From a virus, in IMG/VR virus record IMGVR_UViG_3300042447_000151, positions 1-64,000 of that record: a stretch of 64,000 nucleotides of DNA, one strand, 5' to 3'. Within the stretch, counting starts at the first letter, position 1, and each line of letters begins with the position of its first letter. The notes below the pieces were generated by a model. That model did no database searches. It saw nothing but the letters and a program-made list of their open reading frames with translations, and was not told where the DNA came from. This document shows, one piece after another, positions 57,079 to 64,000 of this stretch. A program made the position numbers and the translations under genes.

Positions 57079-57804
57079 ATGGCTAACTATACAATAACAT
57101 ATTCTCCGAGATTATCAGGATGGACATCATACCACTCATACTTACCTGAGTGGATGGTGTCTATGAATAATTATTTGTACACATTTAAGAACGGTAATTT
57201 ATACAAGCATAATTCCAATATAACTAGAAATAGTTATTATGGTGTATTGTACCCATCTAAAATAACTACCATTTTTAATACAGAGCCTTATCAAACAAAG
57301 TCATTTAAAACTATAGCTACCAACTCAACAACTGCTTGGGATACTGATATTATATCAGACCAAGGGGTTGGATTCATTGATGCTGACTATTATGCGATAA
57401 AAGAAGGGACATGGTACGGCTATATTAGAAGGCCGGCAAACGACAACGAGTTGTCATACACATCTGCTCAGGGTATCGGTAATGTTACTACTTACGCAGC
57501 TGGGCTTCTAACATTCTCATTTAACATTGGGGATATTATAAGCACAGGAGATAAACTTTATTGGCTTGATGGGTCCACGTTGCGTGTTATTGGAACAATC
57601 ACCGCACACACTGCGACTACAGTAACCGTGAGTGTGACTGGCACCGCACCGACAAATGGTAGCTTTATTCTTTACGAAAAAAGTCCAATTGCGGAATCAA
57701 GCCCAACAAGAGGAACTTACTTAAGCGTTGAGTTTACAAATAACGATACAGATTACACTGAAATGTATATGGTAACTTCTGACGTATTTAAGAGTTATCC
57801 TTGA
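57079..57804 (+). CDS. Tail/virion protein, 241 aa
   Basis: A 241-residue Tyr/Asn/Thr-rich, beta-sheet protein (ANYTITYSPRLSGWTSYHSY, then TYLSVEFTNNDTDYTEMYMV). It lies after the nozzle gene with its own promoter and ends near a GNAT-like gene. The aromatic-rich start resembles other Bacteroidota phage tail proteins. The function is otherwise unknown. Confidence 0.5.
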   Translation: MANYTITYSPRLSGWTSYHSYLPEWMVSMNNYLYTFKNGNLYKHNSNITRNSYYGVLYPSKITTIFNTEPYQTKSFKTIATNSTTAWDTDIISDQGVGFIDADYYAIKEGTWYGYIRRPANDNELSYTSAQGIGNVTTYAAGLLTFSFNIGDIISTGDKLYWLDGSTLRVIGTITAHTATTVTVSVTGTAPTNGSFILYEKSPIAESSPTRGTYLSVEFTNNDTDYTEMYMVTSDVFKSYP

Positions 57805-57825
57805 TAATTTAATTATATTTGTAGA

Positions 57826-58233
57826 ATGAAATTTAATATAAGGTTACTAAACGAAAGTGACTACGATAATACGTTGGTTAAATGGTGGAAAGACTGGAGA
57901 TGGACAGCTCCTCCTAAAGACGCACTACCTAATAATGGTACAGGTGGCTTTATGGTTTCTAAAGATGGTGTAGATATATGTGCAGGTTTTGCATACTTCA
58001 CTAACTCAACGATTGCGTATTGCGAGTTTATAGTATCTAACTTTGAATACAAGGATAAGGACAGAAAAGAAGCTATTGAGCTTCTTATTGATTATATTTG
58101 TGGAGCATGCAAAGAAGCTGGGTATAAATCAGTTTGGACATGCTTAGTAAATAAGGGTTTAATTGATAAATACGAGAATTGCGGTTTTAACAAATTAACT
58201 AGCAATTGCACCGAAATGATAAAAATTTTATAA
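57826..58233 (+). CDS. GNAT-family acetyltransferase-like protein, 135 aa
   Basis: A 135-residue protein with the GNAT layout: RLLNESDYDNTLVKWWKDW at the start, GGFMVSKDGVDICAGFAYF strands, ELLIDYICGACKEAGYKSVW helix and strand, and a terminal CLVNKGLIDKYENCGFNKL matching the acetyl-CoA-fold end. The usual Q/R-x-x-G-x-G/A loop is not clear, so activity may be altered or lost. Its position among virion genes suggests modification of a tail protein or host component. Confidence 0.6.
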   Translation: MKFNIRLLNESDYDNTLVKWWKDWRWTAPPKDALPNNGTGGFMVSKDGVDICAGFAYFTNSTIAYCEFIVSNFEYKDKDRKEAIELLIDYICGACKEAGYKSVWTCLVNKGLIDKYENCGFNKLTSNCTEMIKIL

Positions 58234-58234
58234 C

Positions 58235-58858
58235 ATGCCAACTACAGCAGCATTAGCATTAGCAGGAGTCCAAGCACTTCAAGCATCGCAAGCAAAAGCA
58301 GAAGCTCTTGATGCGTCTGCAAAAGCAGCCAACGAATTTGCTTCACTAAAAGAGTTTAATAAATTAGCTGCATTAAAAGTGCCTACATTAGGTACAGAAT
58401 TAGCTAAACAAAATCTTCAACAAAGAACAGCAGGTCAATTGCAAGCATTCCAAGAAGCTGGGGCTAATGTTTTATTAGGTGGAGCTACTGCACTCAATCA
58501 AGCAGCTATGGAAGAAAACTTAAATTTGGCTGCACAAGCTGATGAAAGACAATTTCAAAGAGATGCTATGGTTGCTCAACAAGAGCAGGCTATTGAAGCA
58601 GGTCGTGTAAATAGAGGTGCTGCGTTAGCTCAAAGTAGAATAGCTGGGGCAGGGCAAGCAAGAGCAGAGGCTCAACAAAATTTAAACTCAGCCTTAGGTG
58701 GTGCTGTTCAAACTTTAGGAGCTGAATCTATGCTTAATGCTTATCAACAAGCATACCAAGACCCCAATGCCCCCAAAGACCTTAATTCATTTATGGGTGG
58801 AAAAACAAATGGATTCTTTGATATGATGTCTTCTTTAGGATTCGGTAGAAAAGTTTAA
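58235..58858 (+). CDS. Internal virion-type protein, Ala/Gln-rich, 207 aa
   Basis: A 207-residue, very Ala/Gln/Glu-rich helical protein (ALALAGVQALQASQAKAEAL). It has FQEAGANVLLGGATALNQAA in the middle and DLNSFMGGKTNGFFDMMSSL at the end. Such composition is common in ejected or cargo proteins of podoviruses, which unfold to pass the tail. The start is 1 bp after the previous stop. Confidence 0.6.
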   Translation: MPTTAALALAGVQALQASQAKAEALDASAKAANEFASLKEFNKLAALKVPTLGTELAKQNLQQRTAGQLQAFQEAGANVLLGGATALNQAAMEENLNLAAQADERQFQRDAMVAQQEQAIEAGRVNRGAALAQSRIAGAGQARAEAQQNLNSALGGAVQTLGAESMLNAYQQAYQDPNAPKDLNSFMGGKTNGFFDMMSSLGFGRKV

Positions 58859-58870
58859 TAATAAAAAGAA

Positions 58871-60442
58871 ATGGCAGAATACGCAGGATATGTATCGGCA
58901 CCTAACCAATTTGATTGGGGAAAATTTAGTTCAGAATTAGCTTCTAACAAAATAGCTATTGCTGAAAGCGTTCGTGCTGAAAGAGAAAAGAAAAGAGCTG
59001 CTTTCCAAAAATCAACAGCGGATATCTATGCAGATATCAAGGAGCCTGAAAAAGGGTACAATGAAACTGATAATGATTTTTTTACAAAATCTACATTTGC
59101 GGCTAGAGATTTTGTTGTTGGTACTACAAAAGAAACAGATTACAATCTTACAAATACAGGTCCTTTAACTATGAAGCAAACCAATGCAAAAAATACTATT
59201 GCAAGTTTAGGCGAGACAGCAAAAGGAATTAAAGCTAATCAGGAAAAATTAATTGACCCAAAGTTTCAAGAAGGACAATCTGATATAGGCAGAAACTTTA
59301 GTAAACTTTTTATTACGACTAGTAACACAAGTAATAAAAGAATGTTTTTTGACAAAGATGGTAATGGTTATATACAAGAAGTAAATGCTGAGGGGGAACC
59401 TATTTCTAATGTGAAGATTAATCCTATTTCTTTGAAATCAACTCAAGGGTGGTCTGATAGTAAAATAGATTATGAAAAACAGTTAAATGATTTTACTGCC
59501 AATCAAGTAGGTGAATTTCAAGAAGCAATTAGATTAAAAAGTGGAGCTATTGAAACTAATGAATCCGTTCTAAATAATCCTTTATTTTTAGATGCAAAAG
59601 CTAAATTAGTTACTTCAATAACAGCCAATGATGTTGAGTCGGCTAGATTTTTAACATCGTCAGCTGGGTATGCTTCGTACATTGAAAGTGATTCACAGCA
59701 AAAAGAAAAACTATTGAGCCAAGGTATTCCTGAAGAAAAGTTAATCCCTATTGGATTAGGCCCCGATGGTTTGCCAACCGCAAAACTTACGCCTGCACAA
59801 AGAAAGGCAGCTGTTGATGAAGCTAATCTTAAGATTCAACAACGCGTAGAAGTAACTGAGACGTTAACTAAACCTACCACACCGCGTAGTAGTGGTGGAG
59901 GTGGCACTAAGCCTACAGAAGGGGCTAAGGGTAGAGAATCTGCTCTTAATACAGCCATATCTTACGCTGAAAAGTTACAAAAAAATCCTAAGGATGGATT
60001 TGTTATTGGAAAAATAAAAGACGCATACAGGGGATTAGGAACGGTTGAAGTTGTAACTCTTATAGACCCGCAAACAAACGAGATAAATGGTTATGATATA
60101 TTTAAAGTAGGCAAGGATGGCAAAAAAATAATACTAAAAGGATCAGAGGCTGCTGCACCATCAGGAGCTTTTATTAGAAAAGGGGGGGCTGTTCAAGGTA
60201 TTTTTGAGGCATTAAATAAAGATCAGAAAAGAGGAGAAGAAGCTATTGATTGGGGTACTGCAGTAGGAGAATACACGGGAGATAAAAGCCGTTTATCTGA
60301 AAGATTGCCATTGGCACAAAAACAGCCATTGTATGTAGACATGAAGACATTAAGGACTAATAATCCGGGGAAAACAGATGCTCAAATTAAGGCGGCAGTA
60401 ATGCAACAAAACAACGGTAAAAACAAAATAATATGGCAATAA
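58871..60442 (+). CDS. Internal virion/cargo-type protein, 523 aa
   Basis: A 523-residue helical, charged protein with no clear domain: AEYAGYVSAPNQFDWGKFSS at the start, a coiled-coil-like middle, and a low-complexity Gly/Thr linker (TPRSSGGGGTKPTEGAKGRE) near residue 340. The C-terminal part has strands (YRGLGTVEVVTLIDPQTNEI). It lies between a small helical protein and a giant protein. It is probably packaged in the virion; the function is unknown. Confidence 0.55.
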   Translation: MAEYAGYVSAPNQFDWGKFSSELASNKIAIAESVRAEREKKRAAFQKSTADIYADIKEPEKGYNETDNDFFTKSTFAARDFVVGTTKETDYNLTNTGPLTMKQTNAKNTIASLGETAKGIKANQEKLIDPKFQEGQSDIGRNFSKLFITTSNTSNKRMFFDKDGNGYIQEVNAEGEPISNVKINPISLKSTQGWSDSKIDYEKQLNDFTANQVGEFQEAIRLKSGAIETNESVLNNPLFLDAKAKLVTSITANDVESARFLTSSAGYASYIESDSQQKEKLLSQGIPEEKLIPIGLGPDGLPTAKLTPAQRKAAVDEANLKIQQRVEVTETLTKPTTPRSSGGGGTKPTEGAKGRESALNTAISYAEKLQKNPKDGFVIGKIKDAYRGLGTVEVVTLIDPQTNEINGYDIFKVGKDGKKIILKGSEAAAPSGAFIRKGGAVQGIFEALNKDQKRGEEAIDWGTAVGEYTGDKSRLSERLPLAQKQPLYVDMKTLRTNNPGKTDAQIKAAVMQQNNGKNKIIWQ

Positions 60443-63400
60443 TGGAAGATAATACAGAGGACCAAGGAATAAATTTATCAGGTGCATTTAAAAATGCTAA
60501 GGGGGAAGAAGTGGATTTATCTGGTGCGTTTTCATCAAAGCCAAAGTCAACTAAAAAGACTGTGGCAACTGCTGTGCCTGTAAAAAAAAAAGACCAACCC
60601 AAGGTGGCCGCACCTACTACTTCGGTTTCAAAATCTGTATCGGCACCTACGAAACCTTCATCGGTTTTACCTTCAAAAGTTACTGAGAAACCTGAAGAGG
60701 TAGGGTATGTAGAAGACCTTTGGAATAGATTCAAAGGATCTGGCACTAAAGTATTAAGTGCATTTTTAAATGTACCGTCTGCGGCTCAGTCATATATCTA
60801 TGATGTTGCTCTTGCTGCTACAGGTAAAGACGAGGAGTTTAATCGTCTTCCTGCTGCTGCTAAGAAAGAAGTTAAGAATGCAGTTCGTGCCGTAAACAAA
60901 GGTTTACCTAATGGGGAGTTTCAATATCAAACACAGGAGGCTGCTAATTACTTAAACAAAAAAGCAGAAAGGATTTTTGAAAGAACTATCAAAGATGAAA
61001 CATCTCTTACAGATGAGATAAGTAAATTAACTACTAATCCAACATCAGAAGGAGTTCTCAAAATAATCAACAAGTCTATTCGTTCTACGGCAGAATCTTT
61101 GCCGTATATGGGCATATCTATGGTCCCTGGTGGTGCTGCTGCTATTGGAGTAGCTACTGCTGCAGAAAAAAGAGAGAAAGAGTTAGAAGAAACAGGTAAT
61201 TATGGTATGGGGTTTTTAATAAACTCAGCTGTTACAGGTGGATCTAATTACTTAGGAGAGAAGTACACTGGACGTATTCTAAATAAGATAGGTACTAAAG
61301 CATTAGGCAATCCTGAGCTAGTTAAGAAAGTAACACAAACTCCACTTGTAGAACTAGGTAAAGATTTAGGTGTTGAATTTAGTACAGGAGGTTTGCAATC
61401 TTTTACTCAAGAAGTTTCTGACAAATGGACTAAGGGTCAAGAAGTTCAATGGATACCTACGTTAAAGAAAGCCTTAGATGATGCTTTATTAGAAGCCGCT
61501 TCAGTTGGTACATTTGCTGCGGCTGGACAAGGTGTTTCAGGAACTCGTAAATTGACTGCTCCGCTCAGAACATACTTAGCTACTAAAATCATAGCCAAAG
61601 AAGATGCTTCTTATATTAAGAAAGGCGTAGACGCTATTCAAGATTTGAATACTCAAAAGGCAGATGACCAAGACCCATTAGTTAATGAAGCAATTGATAA
61701 TAAAATCAATGAGATAAATACTAATATTACAAGTAAACTTCAGACTGCTGAGAATATAATTGATAATATGTCTGATGAGGACATTAAGAAGGTTGTTCAA
61801 ATTGACCGAGATGTTGTAGATATAAATCTTAAAGCACAAGCAATTAAAGACAATGCTAATTTAGATGATCCTGCTAAAGAGTTATTACTTGATGACCTAA
61901 AGAAACAATACATAAACCTTAAAGAACAAAAAGATGCCATTCAAAAGCAAGCAACAAGTGAAGTACCTGTACAGCCAGAAACCGGAGTTAGCGGAGAGAT
62001 GGCGCAAGGAGAACCCAAAGCAGAACCTCAAGTCCCTACCGAAGAAGGTCAAAGGGAAGAAGTAGATTTACCTACAGCATTTACTGAAGCTGGCGAAAAA
62101 GCAAAGTCTGAACAAAAAGATGATGCAATAAGAGATTTTCTTTTATCAAATGGTAAATTAGGCGATACTATTAATTTGTCTGATGGCACAGGATATTCCA
62201 TTACAGAAGTAAAGGATGGTAAAAATGGTAAAGAAATTACTCTAGTTCCATTTGAAATGGTGGATGGTAAGATGGATCTTAATTATAGTGGATTAAGAAT
62301 AATTTCTTCTAATAAAATAGATAAGGTTGGTGATTTATATGAAACATCTTATACCAATTCTAATGGGGAACGTGTTACTGAACAATATACATATAATCCA
62401 GCTAAAGCAGAAGAAGTAACTCCAACAGGTGGAGGTATGATTCAGATGGCTGAAACTCAGCCTACCACCGAAGAAGTTAAAGTCGAAGAAGTAAAACCTG
62501 AAGCACCTAAGAAAGAATCTGTAGAAACGCAGATGCAATCTGTATTTGGTCTTGATAAGACTAAAGCTAAGGCGGCATCTGTTGTAATTGATAAGATTGT
62601 CGGCACTATGGCTGGCCGTGCGGGCACAACTAAGGAAGAGATATACAATACTATATCTTTTGAAAAAGGAGAGCCTACAGAGCAAGTAACAGTAGAGAGA
62701 CCTGTAGAGAAAGTTAAGCCAACAAAAGCTACTCCAAAAGTAGAGGGCCCAATTGATACTGAGGTGAAGTTTGATGATGCTATTGCTAATCAAGTTGTCT
62801 CTTGGAATAAATTCCCTGAGCAAAAGAAAGGTAAGGGAATTGCTAGTCGTAACCAGGTTTTAACTAAGGCAGCTAACGATTTATTAAATGGACAGATAAC
62901 TAATGAAGAGTATCGTGCTATTGTGGAAAAAGAAAGTCCAATTAAACCAATTGAGACGTTCTTTGATCCATCTACTGGTGAAGATATTCAAGGTGCATTA
63001 GAAGCATCTAAAGTTCCATTAGTTAATTCTGTTACAGCTAAAGGGGAGAAGTTTATTGACCCTAAGACTAACCAAGAATTTGAGATTGTATCTGATAAAG
63101 TTGGTTTGCGTTTAGATATACCTGCTTACTTAAATAATAATAAGTGGGTTGTAACTATTCACGCTGATGCAAAAGATACAAGCACAGGTAAAACAACTAA
63201 GGACAAGCCTGTGTCTTATACTGGCGTAGCCAAAATCAAGAATGTTACTTTTGATTACAATCCTAACTTGGCATCGAAGATTGCAAAAGGAGAGTCGGCA
63301 AGAGAGACTAGATTTAAGATGCGTGGTGAATTGGTTCCTGTTGAAGGAGCTAATGTAGACCAACAAAATGAGAACGCAAAGAAAGAGGTGCAGTCAATCC

Positions 63401-64000
63401 AAAACGACCCATCATGGGTTCAAATTGGAACTAACCCTTTCCGTCACTCATACTTCTATAGCCGTTCTACTGGCAAGCCTGTTTTATCAGCCGATGAGGT
63501 TATTCAAATTGGTGGATTGGTATATGCTAAGAATGCTGTTGAAGCAAACTGGAATGATGAGAAGTTTGCAGTTACAGAAAAAGGCAAACCTGTTTTAGGA
63601 AAAGGTGGAAGACAGGTTTATTTCCAAGACAAGAAAGCTACAGTTAGTTTGGCTAATGATGGTAGATTTATTGTAACAGCTTTAACCGACCCTAATGTAT
63701 CTACTCCTTTGCACGAGATGGCTCATATTTATGAGCACTATCTTGAGAACAAAGAGAGACAAAAGATATTAAAATGGGCAGGTAAGAAAGACTGGGATAT
63801 GTCTGTCAGTGAGAAATTTTCTCGTGGCTTTGAAAAGTATTTATCTGAAGGTAAAAGCCCAAGTGCTGAATTAACTAAGATATTTGAGAACTTTAAAAAA
63901 TGGTTATTAGATATCTACAAAGGTATCACCGGTTCTGATATCGATATCGAACTTAACAAAGAGATGCGTAAGATTTACGATACGATGTTGAGTGGAGAAG
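60442..64000 (+). CDS. Giant virion protein with zincin motif (partial, right end cut)
   Basis: At least 1,186 residues with no stop before the window ends. It begins EDNTEDQGINLSGAFKNAKG, then a Lys/Pro-rich linker. Residues about 130-390 are helical and include a Gly/Ala-rich hydrophobic run (GISMVPGGAAAIGVATAAEK). Later parts alternate charged helices with linkers rich in Glu/Pro. The HExxH motif HEMAH (H1091-H1095), followed by IYEHYLENKERQ and a KFSRGFEKYLSEGKSPSAEL helix, matches zincin-type domains seen in phage polyvalent proteins. It probably is ejected with the DNA. The start overlaps the previous stop (TAATG). Confidence 0.7.
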   Translation, partial: MEDNTEDQGINLSGAFKNAKGEEVDLSGAFSSKPKSTKKTVATAVPVKKKDQPKVAAPTTSVSKSVSAPTKPSSVLPSKVTEKPEEVGYVEDLWNRFKGSGTKVLSAFLNVPSAAQSYIYDVALAATGKDEEFNRLPAAAKKEVKNAVRAVNKGLPNGEFQYQTQEAANYLNKKAERIFERTIKDETSLTDEISKLTTNPTSEGVLKIINKSIRSTAESLPYMGISMVPGGAAAIGVATAAEKREKELEETGNYGMGFLINSAVTGGSNYLGEKYTGRILNKIGTKALGNPELVKKVTQTPLVELGKDLGVEFSTGGLQSFTQEVSDKWTKGQEVQWIPTLKKALDDALLEAASVGTFAAAGQGVSGTRKLTAPLRTYLATKIIAKEDASYIKKGVDAIQDLNTQKADDQDPLVNEAIDNKINEINTNITSKLQTAENIIDNMSDEDIKKVVQIDRDVVDINLKAQAIKDNANLDDPAKELLLDDLKKQYINLKEQKDAIQKQATSEVPVQPETGVSGEMAQGEPKAEPQVPTEEGQREEVDLPTAFTEAGEKAKSEQKDDAIRDFLLSNGKLGDTINLSDGTGYSITEVKDGKNGKEITLVPFEMVDGKMDLNYSGLRIISSNKIDKVGDLYETSYTNSNGERVTEQYTYNPAKAEEVTPTGGGMIQMAETQPTTEEVKVEEVKPEAPKKESVETQMQSVFGLDKTKAKAASVVIDKIVGTMAGRAGTTKEEIYNTISFEKGEPTEQVTVERPVEKVKPTKATPKVEGPIDTEVKFDDAIANQVVSWNKFPEQKKGKGIASRNQVLTKAANDLLNGQITNEEYRAIVEKESPIKPIETFFDPSTGEDIQGALEASKVPLVNSVTAKGEKFIDPKTNQEFEIVSDKVGLRLDIPAYLNNNKWVVTIHADAKDTSTGKTTKDKPVSYTGVAKIKNVTFDYNPNLASKIAKGESARETRFKMRGELVPVEGANVDQQNENAKKEVQSIQNDPSWVQIGTNPFRHSYFYSRSTGKPVLSADEVIQIGGLVYAKNAVEANWNDEKFAVTEKGKPVLGKGGRQVYFQDKKATVSLANDGRFIVTALTDPNVSTPLHEMAHIYEHYLENKERQKILKWAGKKDWDMSVSEKFSRGFEKYLSEGKSPSAELTKIFENFKKWLLDIYKGITGSDIDIELNKEMRKIYDTMLSGE

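Noticed and set aside
1-64000. tRNA or rRNA genes
   Set aside because: I looked in all gaps for paired acceptor and anticodon stems and a GTTC-type T loop and saw none; a tRNA search program would be decisive.
1-64000. Stop-codon reassignment as reported in some crAss-like phages
   Set aside because: TAA, TGA and TAG all occur as plausible gene ends (for example TAG at the capsid gene), and long genes stay open without recoding.
1-64000. Integrase, transposase or insertion sequence
   Set aside because: No DDE, tyrosine-recombinase or serine-recombinase motif was seen, and no flanking repeats typical of such elements were found in this window.

Overview
The window is a 64 kb piece of a large tailed-phage genome (order Caudoviricetes) that most likely infects a member of the Bacteroidota, for example a flavobacterium. 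The reasons are: promoters of the Bacteroidota type (TAnnTTTG, in several cases with a TTG 19-20 nt upstream); A-rich leaders without clear Shine-Dalgarno boxes; a VirE-N-type primase-helicase; a BACON domain in a tail protein; and G-T-S collagen-like fibre repeats ending in an S74 chaperone. Portal, ring-type connector proteins, a very large nozzle-like protein and large internal virion proteins, with no tape-measure gene visible, suggest a short-tailed (podovirus-like) virion. The set recalls crAss-like and related Bacteroidota podoviruses; that relationship is an inference. The sequence is cut at both ends: the leftmost gene has its stop just inside the window and the rightmost gene runs off the end.

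Left arm (57-20,971, all minus strand): genome metabolism followed by small accessory genes. Positions 57-9,133 carry a metallophosphoesterase, both subunits of a class I ribonucleotide reductase, a C5-cytosine methyltransferase, a VRR-NUC nuclease, an SNF2-type helicase and a PP-loop (PAPS-reductase-like) protein. Positions 9,130-13,354 hold a primase-helicase and a recombination set: SSB-like protein, RecE-like exonuclease and DUF1071/Sak3-like annealing protein, with a good promoter in front. Positions 13,384-20,971 hold about 27 small, mostly unknown genes, many joined by ATGA or TAATG overlaps. They include a second cytosine methyltransferase, a DnaA-domain-IV-like protein, zinc ribbons and at least five tiny single- or double-span membrane proteins.

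Switch region (20,972-22,052): about 1.1 kb without a convincing gene. It contains inverted repeats, a GC-rich island and a block of TTGTACAC repeats. A related block lies at 11,532-11,716, next to the primase gene. These are candidate replication-origin or master-regulatory sites.

Right arm (22,053-64,000, plus strand except two genes): groEL and groES; a minus-strand winged-helix regulator divergent from the late operon; a run of very small basic proteins; a lysis group (holin-like proteins, spanin-like protein, GH19 endolysin); a cassette of exported proteins (cohesin/dockerin-like protein, lipoprotein, CsgG-like pore, outer-membrane-type protein); a 1,722-residue fibre; and a minus-strand GT4 plus TibC-like glycosyltransferase fusion. 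Then come the packaging and head genes (TerL, portal, scaffold-like protein, major capsid protein), connectors, the 1,373-residue BACON nozzle protein, a GNAT-like protein, and internal virion proteins including an incomplete giant with an HEMAH zincin motif. Terminator-promoter pairs surround the gene after the capsid gene.

How it fits together: the left arm makes and scavenges nucleotides, replicates and recombines DNA, and protects it by methylation. The chaperonin pair probably folds virion proteins. The exported cassette and the glycosyltransferase suggest unusual investment in remodelling the host envelope and decorating the fibre. All calls are from reading sequence only; no database search was run.
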